A stretch of DNA of 64,000 nt from Candidatus Neomarinimicrobiota bacterium (GCA_021734025.1 JAIPJS010000003.1:1-64000), one strand, 5' to 3'; numbered from the stretch's first letter, positions 24,399 to 34,803 are shown. The notes: generated by a model from the sequence alone, not told the origin. Numbers and translations: made by a program.

Positions 24399-25844
24399 AT
24401 GTCAACATCGCTACTGAATGAGCTGAGCACCCCGGGCAAGCAGGGTTGCACGCTGCCGGAGTGCGACGTGCCGAAACAAGAACTATCAAATCTTATCCCT
24501 GAAGAATATCTCCGGGATAAACCGGCGGAGCTGCCGGAGGTGAGCGAGCCTGAACTGGTGCGGCACTTTACCAATCTCTCGGCGAAGAACTATCACGTGG
24601 ACAAGAACATGTATCCGCTGGGCAGCTGCACCATGAAGTACAATCCCAAGATTAACGACGCCATTGCATCGCTGCCGGGTTTTGCGGAAGTTCACCCCGA
24701 GCAGCCTGTGGAGACGCTCCAGGGGGTATTGCAATTATATTACGAGTTGGAGCAATTGCTTTGCAGCATCACCGGGATGCACTCCTTCACGCTGCAGCCG
24801 GCGGCGGGTTCTCACGGCGAGTTGACCGGCGTCATGATCATGCGGAAGTATCACGAGATGCGCGGCAACAAACGGAAACACATTATTATTCCGGATTCGG
24901 CGCACGGGACGAATCCCGCCAGCGTGGCAATGGGCGGATTCGAGGCGCTGGAGGTGCAGTCCAACGATCGCGGCATGGTGGATGTGAATGACCTCAGGAA
25001 TATCATCACCGACGACGTAGCCGGGATGATGCTCACTAATCCGAATACGCTTGGATTATTCGAGGAGGATATCCGCGAAATCACCGACGTACTCCACGAG
25101 GTGGACGCACTGATGTACATGGACGGCGCCAATATGAATGCGCTGCTGGGTATTGCGCGTCCCGCCGACATGGGCTTTGATATTACGCATCTGAATTTAC
25201 ACAAGACATTTTCAACCCCGCACGGAGGAGGCGGCCCGGGTTCCGGGCCCATCGGCGTGACCGAGGAACTGGCGAAATTCCTGCCGAAGCCGATTATCAC
25301 ATACGATGAGGAGCAGGACTGGTATGACTTCGACTGGGACTTACCTGAATCCATTGGAAAAATCCACGGATTCTACGGCAATTACGGCATGATGGTGCGG
25401 GCATACACGTATATCCGCATGTTGGGTGCACAGGGATTAAAGGAACTGTCGAAGAACGCCATTATCAACGCGAACTATCTGAAAGAGCAGCTGAACGAGA
25501 CCTTCGACGTGGCGTATCCCCAGCACTGCATGCACGAGTTCGTGCTGAGCGGGACGCGCCAGAAGAAGCGCGGCGCCAATACCATGGATATGGCCAAGCG
25601 GCTCCTGGATTACGGATTTCACGCGCCGACGGTCTACTTTCCGCTTATCGTGAAAGAGGCGTTGATGATTGAGCCGACCGAGTCCGAAACCCGCGAGACG
25701 CTGGACAATTTCGCCAGCGTTTTGAAACAGATTGATCAAGAAATTGACGAAAACCCGGAACTGGTGCACGACGCACCGCATACGACGCCACTCCGGCGAC
25801 TTGATGAAGTAACCGCAAACCGCGAACCAAACCTGAGGTGGTAA
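24399..25844 (+). CDS. gcvPB: Glycine dehydrogenase (decarboxylating) subunit 2, P-protein beta half
   Basis: This encodes 481 residues. It is half of the split P-protein of the glycine cleavage system, which decarboxylates glycine on pyridoxal phosphate and loads the aminomethyl group on GcvH. The PLP lysine lies in NLHKTFSTPHGGGGPGSGP, and GSCTMKYNPKIN near the N-terminus is typical. The gcvPA, gcvT and gcvH partners are not in the window and must lie elsewhere. No glycine riboswitch is visible in the upstream repeat. Confidence 0.95.
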   Translation: MSTSLLNELSTPGKQGCTLPECDVPKQELSNLIPEEYLRDKPAELPEVSEPELVRHFTNLSAKNYHVDKNMYPLGSCTMKYNPKINDAIASLPGFAEVHPEQPVETLQGVLQLYYELEQLLCSITGMHSFTLQPAAGSHGELTGVMIMRKYHEMRGNKRKHIIIPDSAHGTNPASVAMGGFEALEVQSNDRGMVDVNDLRNIITDDVAGMMLTNPNTLGLFEEDIREITDVLHEVDALMYMDGANMNALLGIARPADMGFDITHLNLHKTFSTPHGGGGPGSGPIGVTEELAKFLPKPIITYDEEQDWYDFDWDLPESIGKIHGFYGNYGMMVRAYTYIRMLGAQGLKELSKNAIINANYLKEQLNETFDVAYPQHCMHEFVLSGTRQKKRGANTMDMAKRLLDYGFHAPTVYFPLIVKEALMIEPTESETRETLDNFASVLKQIDQEIDENPELVHDAPHTTPLRRLDEVTANREPNLRW

Positions 25845-25849
25845 ACGAT

Positions 25850-26269
25850 ATGAACGTAGAAAAAACCAATTACGGCTATTATATCCAGCTCGTCAAGGGC
25901 GATAAAGTGATGGACAGTCTAACCGAATTTGCGAAGGAACACGGATTGACCTCCGGAACATTCTCCGGGATTGGCGCCTTCCGCGAATTGACGGTAGGTT
26001 ATTTCGATACCGAGACCCAAAGTTATCCCGAGCGCCATTTCAAGGAGACTCATGAAGTTCTCTCTTGCAAGGGCAATTTTTCGCTGAAGGACGGCGTGCC
26101 GTTTCCGCACTGCCACATTGTCTTCGCCGACACTGATTATAACGCCAAGGGCGGCCACCTCATTGAGGCCACCGTTCAGGTCACCGGCGAATTCCGCGTC
26201 CTTACCTCGGACAACGAAATTACCAGGGAATACGACGAGGAGATCGGCCTGCATCTCTGGGATTTTTAA
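25850..26269 (+). CDS. PPC/DUF296 domain protein
   Basis: This encodes 139 residues from ATG 25850, with GAGGTGG upstream; a GTG at 25838 is less well placed. The single domain spans the protein (YYIQLVKGDKVMDSLTEF, GTFSGIGAF, HCHIVFADTD, KGGHLIEATV). It matches the trimeric PPC domain found at the C-terminus of plant AT-hook proteins and as stand-alone bacterial proteins. The conserved histidines in HCHI and GGH are suited to metal binding. The function of bacterial stand-alone forms is unknown. Five bases separate it from gcvPB, so they are probably co-transcribed. Confidence 0.88.
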   Translation: MNVEKTNYGYYIQLVKGDKVMDSLTEFAKEHGLTSGTFSGIGAFRELTVGYFDTETQSYPERHFKETHEVLSCKGNFSLKDGVPFPHCHIVFADTDYNAKGGHLIEATVQVTGEFRVLTSDNEITREYDEEIGLHLWDF

Positions 26270-27422
26270 CGGCAGTGTTTCCGCCTTAGGCGGAGTGTTT
26301 CCCGGAAGGGACTCCTCCCGGAGCATGTGTTAAGGTGTTCGGGTTCCCGCCCTCGCACCGCCCAAGAAATTGGTAGGGCTGAACCTAGTACCCCTGATTT
26401 GATCTAACTACCCCAACTGTATAACGGACCCCCGCCGAAGGAAAGCGGTACCAGACCGGAACTAGACAGTCATTTGGACCGAGCGCAGGCGAGTGTCCCG
26501 TGAGGGATCCCTTTGGGAGAGGAATCTCGTGAAGGAACCTCCACCGGTAGAAAACGAGATCCTTCGACTAAGGTTCTGGCGAACCTTCGCTCAGGATGAC
26601 TCATTTGCTTATTGACCTTTTCAGGGGTCAACGACCCTGATTAAAAAGGGTCATCTAACACGACGAAGCACAGAGCGGTCACTTAGAGCGCTGCAGATCA
26701 ATCCGTAAGGTGCTTGGGTTCGCCTTTGAATGAGATTCAAAGGCTACCAAAGTATGTTTTTGGAAATCTCGGTTAACCTCCATATTCGGTATTGAGCCTC
26801 GCAATCTCATTGCGAGGCGGTGGGAGGGCGCCTGACTGTCGGTGTCAGGTGAATCACATAACCCACCCGCAGCGAATACAGTCATCCCGACCGAGTCCGG
26901 CAGCCGCCGGACGAGCGGAGGGATCTCGTGAAGGAATCTCCGCCGATAAATCAGCGAGATCCCTCGACTCAGGTTCTGGCGAACCTTCGCTCGGGAAGAC
27001 TGGTTTGCTTTACATAGCCAGGGCCCGAGAGGGAAGTCATTTCGACCGGAAGCCGGCAGCCGCTGGATGGAGTCGAGGAATCTCGCTTGCGATACTCCGA
27101 AGTTGAGATTAAGAGAACGAGATCACTCCCTACAGAGATCCCCGCGGGGCTTTTTCCCTTCCAGTCTCCGGTTTATCCCCCTTCTCCCTTCGTCATTTTT
27201 TATTGTTCACTCTTCAATCGGGACGCGGGGAAGTGGGCGCCTGGACATTAGAAATTGGATATTCGGCGATTGATATTCGCTCCGTTTTCCTTGCTCTGTG
27301 TGAGAAAACCTGATTACGATTACGAAAACACACAACTTTAACACGGTAACACGGTAACACAGTAACACAGTAACACAGTTTTCCCTGTCAATTCATGTCG
27401 TGCTTTTTGTATTATTAACGTC
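26270..27422. other. 1.15-kb repeat array without genes
   Basis: It contains a CCGCCTTAGGCGG palindrome (26279-26292), at least two related 120-bp blocks (about 26468-26602 and 26880-27008) sharing GGTTCTGGCGAACCTTCGCTC, and a third partial block (27036-27125). The paired complementary-loop hairpins (26722-26818) sit between blocks. A TCTCC tract (about 27155-27195) and AACACGGT repeats of period 8 (27340-27379) follow. All frames look non-coding. Confidence 0.65.
26722..26818. repeat. Paired hairpins with complementary loops, copy 3 (widely spaced)
   Basis: GCCTTTGAAT-GAG-ATTCAAAGGC (26722-26744) and GCCTCGCAAT-CTC-ATTGCGAGGC (26796-26818) are the same two hairpins as at 3355-3410, but separated by about 50 bp. 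Confidence 0.8.
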
Positions 27423-30002
27423 ATGGAAAAAATCCAACAGCGGCTGGACGAAATTGCGGAAACCTATCTAGAGCGTTCCGGGGAGGAGACCTGTCTGCAG
27501 CTGACCGGCGCCGTGGATTCGGTCTTGCTGAAGGCGGCGAGCCATTTCCGGGAAAAGGTGCTGCTCATCGGCATCGGCGGATTCGGGCGCCGGGAGCTTT
27601 CCAGGTTTTCGGACGTGGATCTCCTGGTGCTTTATTCGGAGGCCGATAAGGACGAAATAGAGGAACTGCTGAAGCAATTTCTGCATCCGCTGTGGGATGC
27701 ACGTCTGGACGTGAAATACAGCGCGCATACGCTGTCCGAGGTCGAAGCCAAAGCGGTTGAAGATTCGGATTTCGCCAGTGCGCTTACCGAATACCGTATC
27801 CTGTTCGGCCGGGAAGACCTGGCCAAAGATTTCAAGGGCTGGGCTGATAAGTATTTCGATGGCGGAAAAAAAGAATTTGTTAATATTAAACTTGAGGAAT
27901 CCAAAGCTCGCCGGGATAAATACGGCAATACCTATAAGTTGCTGGAACCGAATATTAAGGAATCCGCCGGCGGTCTCCGGGATTTGCATACCATCCACTG
28001 GATTGCGGTGGGCAAAGGCTGGTGCACCCCCGGAGTCACCTCGGAAGAAAGCATCGGCTCCTCCGAAGTATTACAATGGATGGTTAACAACGATTTTATT
28101 ACGTCCAGGGAATATGCAGCCATTAAAGACGCGTATGACTTTTTGCTCCAGGTGCGGCACGGCACCCACTTTATTACACAGTCGAAGGGGAGCAAGTCCA
28201 ACTTCCTGGATATCAACATCCGGCACACACTGGCGGAGCAGTTCGGCTATATTCTGAACGGGGAGCCGGACGTCCAGGCATTTATGCTGGCGTATTACCG
28301 GGCGGCCAGGGAACTGGATTACGCGCACAATTTTTTTCTGCAGGAAAAGCGCTACCGGGAGCAATCAGGACAACGTTTCCGGCGCACCAAATCGCTGAAA
28401 GGGTTCCCGGGGTTGTTGCGTCAGGGAAACAAGGTCATATTGGATGAAAAGCAAAGTCTGCCGAAGGAACCGACCTTACTGGTGAAGTTTATCCTGTACG
28501 CCCAGGAACACGATCTGCAACTGACAAGCGGCGTTCGCCACACGATTGAACAGGTCGTCCATTCCCTGGACGATTCCGATTTCCAGACGCCGGAAGTCGG
28601 GGAAATCCTGAATAATATTCTCCTGAATCCGGACGCCGGAGAAATGCTCCGGACATTACTTTACACTGAGATGCTGGTCAAAATTATCCCGGAGATCTCC
28701 ACGATCCGTCGGCTCCACATCCAGAGCATGTTCCATTATTATACCGTGGATGAACACACCTTCAGGGCCATCGATAACCTTCAAAATAAACTGTTCAACT
28801 CATCGAACAGCGATCCTTACAAGTTCGAAGAAGTCTACGAGAATCTGTCCGACACCATCCCCCTCTACTGGGCACTGCTGTTACACGATTTTGGCAAAGC
28901 GGTGGATCGGGATGAGCACGATGAGATCGGTGCGGAACTTGTGGGAACTATACTGGAGCGGCTCGGCCAGGAAAAGTATACCGACACCGTTAAATTCCTC
29001 ATCGCCGAACACATGGAGATGGAGATGCATGCCCTTCGCCGGGATGTGAACAGGGAAGAGACCATCCGTTCCTTCGCAGAGATAGTGCAGGATGAGGATT
29101 CGCTGCGGCTCATGTACCTGATGACGTTCTCCGACATCAGCGCGGTGAAGCCGGATCTCTGGACGGACTGGAAGGCGACGCTGCTCTACGAACTCTATTG
29201 GAAGACGCGGCAGTATCTCCGGAAAGAGCCTATTCGACCGCCAAGTGATGAAATCGGTGGAATTTCAGAGGAATTGCAGGAGGAATTTCATATTCACACC
29301 GACGAAATGGGATTCCGGTACACGGCGCTCTTCTCCGAGCAGGAGATTCAGGAGCATATCCGGGCCATCAACCGCCTAAAGGATCCTGACGATGAGCGCA
29401 GCGTAGTCGTGTATCAGGTAAACGAGGTTGGATTTACCAAATTGTCCGTCATCACCAGGGATCGCCCCAAACTTCTCTCAACCGTCTGTAGCGTCCTGAC
29501 TTCGCACGATTGCGACATTATCGACGCCTCCATTTTTACCAGAGAAGACGATATCGCTATCGATCAATTTCGTGTAATACCTGTGGGCGGCGGTACCCAT
29601 CTTAATAGTGATTCGCACAAAGCCATCAGGAAGACGCTTGAGAAGGTGTTTGCCGATGAAGAGACGCCGGAGCAACTCATCGAACAAGCGGAACAGCGCT
29701 GGCGATGGCACGCCCAAAGCAGTTTCGGTGTCGCCGTCTCTCCGCATATTCAATGGACGCGGGAGCAGAAATACATCGTGCTAGAGGTGACCGGTCAGGA
29801 TCAGACCGGATTATTATACTACCTGACTCGAATGATCGCCGAAGTCGGGTTCAATATTCACTCGGCGAAAATTCACACCGAAAACCACGAGATTACCGAT
29901 ATTTTTTATTTGGGTCCGCCGAACGGCTATGGTGTGGATTCTGAAGAAACGAATCAGGTGCTGAATGAGTTGGAAAAAACTTTACGTAAATTCCTGAAGT
30001 AA
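27423..30002 (+). CDS. glnD: [Protein-PII] uridylyltransferase/uridylyl-removing enzyme
   Basis: This encodes 859 residues. GlnD senses glutamine and adds or removes UMP on PII, at the top of the nitrogen cascade. The nucleotidyltransferase domain has GGFGRRELSRFSDVDLLVLY, the linker ESAGGLRDLHTIHWIA, the HD domain LLLHDFGKAVDRDEHDE near 485-500, and two C-terminal ACT domains that bind glutamine. Its stop lies inside the 3' end of glnE on the other strand (21-bp convergent overlap). No glnB or glnA is in the window. Confidence 0.95.
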   Translation: MEKIQQRLDEIAETYLERSGEETCLQLTGAVDSVLLKAASHFREKVLLIGIGGFGRRELSRFSDVDLLVLYSEADKDEIEELLKQFLHPLWDARLDVKYSAHTLSEVEAKAVEDSDFASALTEYRILFGREDLAKDFKGWADKYFDGGKKEFVNIKLEESKARRDKYGNTYKLLEPNIKESAGGLRDLHTIHWIAVGKGWCTPGVTSEESIGSSEVLQWMVNNDFITSREYAAIKDAYDFLLQVRHGTHFITQSKGSKSNFLDINIRHTLAEQFGYILNGEPDVQAFMLAYYRAARELDYAHNFFLQEKRYREQSGQRFRRTKSLKGFPGLLRQGNKVILDEKQSLPKEPTLLVKFILYAQEHDLQLTSGVRHTIEQVVHSLDDSDFQTPEVGEILNNILLNPDAGEMLRTLLYTEMLVKIIPEISTIRRLHIQSMFHYYTVDEHTFRAIDNLQNKLFNSSNSDPYKFEEVYENLSDTIPLYWALLLHDFGKAVDRDEHDEIGAELVGTILERLGQEKYTDTVKFLIAEHMEMEMHALRRDVNREETIRSFAEIVQDEDSLRLMYLMTFSDISAVKPDLWTDWKATLLYELYWKTRQYLRKEPIRPPSDEIGGISEELQEEFHIHTDEMGFRYTALFSEQEIQEHIRAINRLKDPDDERSVVVYQVNEVGFTKLSVITRDRPKLLSTVCSVLTSHDCDIIDASIFTREDDIAIDQFRVIPVGGGTHLNSDSHKAIRKTLEKVFADEETPEQLIEQAEQRWRWHAQSSFGVAVSPHIQWTREQKYIVLEVTGQDQTGLLYYLTRMIAEVGFNIHSAKIHTENHEITDIFYLGPPNGYGVDSEETNQVLNELEKTLRKFLK

Positions 30003-32852
30003 CTTTTTCCGAAGTGTAGTGTTTGCCTCTTGCCCGCGTTGCAACGTTTCCCGTACTGTTTCCTCCAGAGACTCCGGCCCCCCGAACCCGGCATTGACAG
30101 CAAGATAGTCCCGTTTTTGTGCATCGATTGGCACGGAATTGATGGAGCCCTCAACGAATAATCCCAGAAACCATCGTAATCGCTGATAAAATGCATAAAC
30201 CTCTCTGAGAGTATACACGGAATCACCAGAGACCTGAACGCCGGGAAGATCAACCCATTCCAGGCTATTCCGGACAGGAAAATATCCACCGGCCTGAAAG
30301 GAGAAATCAAAGCCTTTGGTCGAACGTTTTTGGCGATTAACCGTCGCTTCCCACTCCAGTAATGAGTCCCAGAAGTTCCGTTTAGATATCCGGTTATGTA
30401 CCTGCTCATCCAGTAACTCAGACGCATTGTTCCAGAGAGACCGTTCACCCCAGAGATGGTACGCCTTGGTCATGGCCTGGAATTCCCACCCGGACATCCG
30501 TTCCCTGATGTAGTGTTTATAGTCATTAACCGGCATTATCAGGGGAGAAGAAGACCCCTCCGGCCGCAGCCTGAAATCGAATGACACCAGCCGGCCCTGC
30601 ACAGTGTATTGCTGGAGTGTAGCGACATATTCCTGGACGGCTTCCGTGATTTCGGTGTAGATGTCCGTTTTGGAGACCAGAAACACCAGATCCAGGTCAG
30701 ACGAGAAAACCATGGAATTTGTTGCCGCCGATCCGGCAATGATGACACAGAGATCCTCGCGGTAGTCCTGTAGCCAGTAATCCAGAGATGCAGAGATTAG
30801 CGCACGGTGCGCGATGGCGAACTGGGCTTGCGTTTCCTGTAATGTCATATGATTGGCTATCCAGTGGATGATAACAGTCAGGAGGACATCGTGGTGCAGA
30901 TTCTGTGCTTCTTCGAGCCAGTTGTCTTCGTCTATTTCGCGGTGACTCAGCCGGGCATAGATTTCCGGGAAATGATCGTCCGGTATGCTGTCGGAAGGCA
31001 AACTGATGAGCGTATCCAGGAGTCCGGGCTGCTGGATAATCCATGGAATGACCTTGGGAGCGACCGAAATGAGCCGGAGGAAAAGCGAGAGCACTTCCGG
31101 ATTTGACGTAAAAATTTTATACAGACTGCCCAGGGCATAATACGATCGGAGCACCCGCTCGAAGTCGGTCAGCGCCTGCGCCGGAGCCGGTTGATCTTCC
31201 AGTTGCGACAGCAGCGTGGGGCAGAGATCCCAGAACGCCTCCCGTGTTGGTGCGTCGTGATGATTGGGGAATTTCCCGGTCGCCAGCGACTGGATTTGGG
31301 TGGCCGCCTTTCGCGGTTCAGAGAACCCGGCGTCGGAAAAGTATTGATACCAGTCTTCATCGGAGTAGTTACTGTAGTCATCGCCGCCGGCTTCACTCGT
31401 AATATCGAAAACCGAGTTGTAGATATCCCGGATAACCTCCATAGTTTCCGTCGCTTTTTGGTACAGGGTATCATAATCATCGAACTTGATGGAGGAGGCG
31501 ATGAGCTGATTGTCCGGTTCTTCCCTGGGAAGGATATGCGTCTGCCGGTTCTCCTGCAGCTGGAGTGCATGTTCGATTTGCCGGAGAAATTTATACGCCG
31601 CCTGGAGGGTGAGGGATTCATCCGTGGTCAGGTACCGGTCGTCAACGGAGAGTTTTTTAAGGCTTTTTACGGAATTGCCGGAACGGATGTCGGGGTTTTT
31701 TCCGCCAAATTGCAGATGGAGAGCCTGCACAATAAATTCGATGTCCCGGATACCGCCGGGATCGGACTTCACATTGAGGCCGTCGGAAGTAATAGTCTCG
31801 GACTTTTTCCGCATGCCAACCACCTCTTCCAGCGGTGACTGTATTGATTTCGGAAAAATAAAGGGCTCGAACCGCCGGAGCGCTTCCTCACCGAATTGGA
31901 TATCGCCGGAAACGGGTCTGGCCTTGAGGAGCATCTGCCGCTCCCAGAGCCGGCCGCGGATTTCGTAGTAATGGAGATACGCCGACAGCGACTGGCAAAG
32001 AATCCCTGAGGTGCCGTCCGGCCGCAACCGGGTGTCCACGCGGTAGAGCATGCCGTGCTCCGACTGCTCGTTCAAGATGCGGCATATTTCCTCGGCGATC
32101 TTCTGGTAGGCCGCATTGTAAGATTCGCCGCTGGGCAGCTTGCCGTCTTTATCGTAAATGAACATCAGATCGATGTCGGAGCTGTAATTCAGTTCAGCGC
32201 CTCCGAGTTTGCCCAGTGCAATAACCGTAAACTGGGAATCCGGCAGCCGGTCCTTTGCTGCGAACGACCGTGTGACCATCCGGGTAACGATCCGGATCAG
32301 GGTTTCCGCCAGGTTGCTCAGGTCGGTGGTCGTTCGCTCAAAATCGCTAATCTCCAGGAGATCCCGGATGGCGATCCGGAGAAAATGGCGCCGGTGCAGC
32401 CGGTGCAGAAAGGAATGCCGGCGATAGGGTGATTCGAACGAGAGCACCGTATTTTCGAATTGCCGCTGCAGGGCCGTCCGTTCCAGGTCTCGCCCCAGAG
32501 AGGATTCTTCGATGAGCCAGTAAAAATCTTCCGGATTCCGGATCAGCAATTCGGCAATGTAGGGCGCTTTGGAGAGGGCGTTCCAGAGAATTTCGAAGGC
32601 GGACGGATACGATTCCAAAAAATCGAACAGTGTCGACGGTTCGGACAGAGAATCCAGGAAGCGCTCCAGGTGGTTCAGGCCGATCCACGGCTTATCGCTG
32701 TGCTGAACCCAAAAGATGGCATTCGCAAGTACCGTGGGATAGTCGGTGTCGAATTGCTGGAAAATCCGCTCCCAGTTCCGCAGAAACCGCCGGGAATCCG
32801 GAAGGGAATCGGCGAGGTAGTGCCCGGCAATGCGATGTGTCGGAAAATCCAT
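29982..32852 (-). CDS. glnE: Glutamine synthetase adenylyltransferase/deadenylylase
   Basis: This encodes 956 residues. GlnE attaches AMP to, or removes it from, glutamine synthetase in response to PII and glutamine. Two nucleotidyltransferase domains are visible. The deadenylylase half has IALGKLGGAELNYSSDIDLM; the adenylylase half has IAGSAATNSMVFSSDLDLVF. The second half normally reads G-x-G-x-GG-x-E before SDLD; here AGSAATNSM departs from that loop but keeps the SDLDL metal-binding aspartates. It faces glnD. The ATG at 32852 has no strong Shine-Dalgarno sequence. Confidence 0.93.
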   Translation of the reverse strand: MDFPTHRIAGHYLADSLPDSRRFLRNWERIFQQFDTDYPTVLANAIFWVQHSDKPWIGLNHLERFLDSLSEPSTLFDFLESYPSAFEILWNALSKAPYIAELLIRNPEDFYWLIEESSLGRDLERTALQRQFENTVLSFESPYRRHSFLHRLHRRHFLRIAIRDLLEISDFERTTTDLSNLAETLIRIVTRMVTRSFAAKDRLPDSQFTVIALGKLGGAELNYSSDIDLMFIYDKDGKLPSGESYNAAYQKIAEEICRILNEQSEHGMLYRVDTRLRPDGTSGILCQSLSAYLHYYEIRGRLWERQMLLKARPVSGDIQFGEEALRRFEPFIFPKSIQSPLEEVVGMRKKSETITSDGLNVKSDPGGIRDIEFIVQALHLQFGGKNPDIRSGNSVKSLKKLSVDDRYLTTDESLTLQAAYKFLRQIEHALQLQENRQTHILPREEPDNQLIASSIKFDDYDTLYQKATETMEVIRDIYNSVFDITSEAGGDDYSNYSDEDWYQYFSDAGFSEPRKAATQIQSLATGKFPNHHDAPTREAFWDLCPTLLSQLEDQPAPAQALTDFERVLRSYYALGSLYKIFTSNPEVLSLFLRLISVAPKVIPWIIQQPGLLDTLISLPSDSIPDDHFPEIYARLSHREIDEDNWLEEAQNLHHDVLLTVIIHWIANHMTLQETQAQFAIAHRALISASLDYWLQDYREDLCVIIAGSAATNSMVFSSDLDLVFLVSKTDIYTEITEAVQEYVATLQQYTVQGRLVSFDFRLRPEGSSSPLIMPVNDYKHYIRERMSGWEFQAMTKAYHLWGERSLWNNASELLDEQVHNRISKRNFWDSLLEWEATVNRQKRSTKGFDFSFQAGGYFPVRNSLEWVDLPGVQVSGDSVYTLREVYAFYQRLRWFLGLFVEGSINSVPIDAQKRDYLAVNAGFGGPESLEETVRETLQRGQEANTTLRKKLLQEFT

Positions 32853-33503
32853 GATGCAATGTAGCTTACAGGAGAGTTGATGGCAAATGAAAAGCGCGTC
32901 AACAACAGTGGTATAGTGTTACAGTGTTCAAGTGTTCAGGTTAACCACGGCTTGAACAGCGTTATCCCCATACCATTGATTACAGGATTTGGTTGGTGAT
33001 AATCGGTCTACCCTGGCGGGACTTATGACGGAATAGGTGCTTTGAATACCCACCAATAAGTTGGTGGGCTAAAATCGATCGTCCCTTCGGGACTAAAAAC
33101 GGCAAAAAAGCATCTACCAACCGAACGAGTTCTATTAGAAACAATAGGGACGATAATGAATAGCCCCGGGATTTATCCCGGGGAATCCGGGAACAAAAAT
33201 AGGTAAAGTCCCACCAGGGACGGCTGACAAATCCACCACCGGCAATAATATATAACGCGAGCACTACCCTAGGGGCTGTCCCGGTCAATAATTTTCATAA
33301 CAAAATAACACTAAACCACCTCACCGCGTTTTTACTTGCCCCGCAGGGATCCCTTCGGGAAACACTCGAACACCTGAACACTTTACCTCTTAACACTGTT
33401 TCAACTGATATAACGTTGACATTATTGGGGGAGGATCGTAAAATCTTTTTCTGCTTCACAATCCAATCTGCTTGGAATTCAATTACACAATTATGAGGGA
33501 ATT
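32853..33503. other. Gap between glnE and ridA with a composite palindromic repeat
   Basis: A diverged copy of the RAYT-type repeat fills 33006-33228. AGTGTTCAAGTGTTCAGG text at 32918-32941 and an AACAC tract at 33361-33400 flank it. The divergent glnE and ridA promoters must lie here. I see no clear operator. Confidence 0.6.
33006..33228. repeat. RAYT-type composite palindromic repeat, copy A (diverged)
   Basis: The order is CTACCCTGGCGGGACT, CCCACCAATAAGTTGGTGGG, CGTCCCTTCGGGACT, spacer, CCCCGGGATTTATCCCGGGG and AGTCCCACCAGGGACG. This is the module order of the copies beside the transposase at 53313, with a changed spacer. Confidence 0.75.
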
Positions 33504-33887
33504 ATGGGGAAAAAGGTAATTGAAACAGCCAATGCTCCAAAGCCCGTCGGAACATACAGTCAGGGAATCGTTGCGAACGGTTTTTTGTTCTCAGCCGGTC
33601 AGATAGGGATCGATCCCAAAACCGGTGAACTGGTGACCGACTCTTTTGCTGCGGAAGTCCGCCAGGTCTTTCACAACCTCCAGGCTGTGTTATCCGGTGG
33701 CGGTCTTACCCTGGACAATGTCGTCAAATTCAAGGTATTTATGACCGACCTGAGCCAGTTCGGAACGGTGAATGAAGTGTTTGCGGAATACTATCCCACG
33801 GAACCCCCGGCGCGATCGGCCGTTGAGGTCAGCGCTCTCCCAAAAAACGCCAATATCGAAATCGAATGTATCGCCGTCTGCGAATAA
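33504..33887 (+). CDS. ridA: RidA-family reactive intermediate deaminase
   Basis: This encodes 127 residues. RidA hydrolyses reactive enamine/imine intermediates made by PLP enzymes such as threonine dehydratase. The active-site Arg104 in PPARSAVEVS and Glu120 in NIEIECIAV are present, and the opening APKPVGTYSQGI is typical. It forms a homotrimer with the chorismate-mutase-like fold. GAGGGA precedes the ATG. The DAG-kinase-like gene begins four bases after its stop. Confidence 0.95.
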   Translation: MGKKVIETANAPKPVGTYSQGIVANGFLFSAGQIGIDPKTGELVTDSFAAEVRQVFHNLQAVLSGGGLTLDNVVKFKVFMTDLSQFGTVNEVFAEYYPTEPPARSAVEVSALPKNANIEIECIAVCE

Positions 33888-33891
33888 ATTA

Positions 33892-34803
33892 ATGGCTGCT
33901 GCCCATCGGTATAAAATTATTGCCAACCCGGCCGCCGGCCACGGTAAAACTCTACGTCATCTGGACGAAGTCCAGCATTACCTCATCGACGCCGGACTGG
34001 ACTATACTCTCGAGTTTACCCATACCCCGCTGGAAGCGGCGGATATTGCTCACAAAACGACTCATGAAGATTACGACGTAGTTGTAGCGTTTGGTGGTGA
34101 TGGAACGATAAACGAGGTTCTGAACGGGTTAGTTGGTGAGGATTGCCACCTGGGAATTATCCCGTGCGGCACCGGCAATGACTTTGCCCGGAGTGCGGGG
34201 ATTCCAAATGATATTGGTGCCGCTATCGAGATTCTGAAAGGTCACTCCGTGCAGTCTATTGATATTGGGAAGGTAGGGGGACGATTTTTTATCAATAGTG
34301 TTGGCGTGGGATTTGATGCGCTAGTGAATCATCAGGCCACCAAAATTACTAGACTCCGCGGCGAGGCACGGTATGTTGCCGCGCTGATAAAGTCTCTGTT
34401 GCAATATGCGGCCATTGACATGGAAGTCAAGTTCAATGGTACTATCAAAGTTGGGAGGACTTACTTGGTGGCTTTGGGTAATGGACATACGGTTGGCGGT
34501 GGTTTCCGGCTGACACCTGATGCTGTACTCAACGACGCTTCCTTTGATATTTGCTACATCGAGGATGTTTCAATTGGCACCATTTTGCGGCATTTTCCCA
34601 AATTGTTCAACGGGAAAATCGGCGCCGTCCAGCAGGTCACCATGGAACGGTCCCCGGATTTATACATTACCAGCGACCACAACCTGCCCGTGCACATGGA
34701 CGGTGAAGTGTTCGCTATGAATGCCAGAGATATTCATGTGCAGATAGTGCCGGATGCGGTGAAAGTCATCGGAAATTGGGACCGAAACGCGACTATTGTA
34801 TGA
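33892..34803 (+). CDS. Diacylglycerol kinase-like lipid kinase (YegS/DgkB family)
   Basis: This encodes 303 residues from ATG 33892; the longer frame overlapping ridA is not used. The N-terminal DAGK catalytic domain has IIANPAAGHGK and the ATP-binding GGDGTINEVLNG (68-79), followed by GIIPCGTGNDFARSAGIP. The C-terminal beta-sandwich ends VHMDGEVF. These proteins phosphorylate diacylglycerol or related lipids at the membrane surface. Substrate cannot be told from sequence. Its TGA overlaps the next ATG (ATGA). Confidence 0.92.
   Translation: MAAAHRYKIIANPAAGHGKTLRHLDEVQHYLIDAGLDYTLEFTHTPLEAADIAHKTTHEDYDVVVAFGGDGTINEVLNGLVGEDCHLGIIPCGTGNDFARSAGIPNDIGAAIEILKGHSVQSIDIGKVGGRFFINSVGVGFDALVNHQATKITRLRGEARYVAALIKSLLQYAAIDMEVKFNGTIKVGRTYLVALGNGHTVGGGFRLTPDAVLNDASFDICYIEDVSIGTILRHFPKLFNGKIGAVQQVTMERSPDLYITSDHNLPVHMDGEVFAMNARDIHVQIVPDAVKVIGNWDRNATIV

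Noticed and set aside
24399-26269. PPC/DUF296 protein as a component of the glycine cleavage system
   Set aside because: Only adjacency supports this; no family knowledge links the PPC domain to glycine cleavage.
33772-33891. N-terminal extension of the diacylglycerol-kinase-like protein
   Set aside because: It lies within ridA in another frame. The kinase fold starts at the ATG at 33892.
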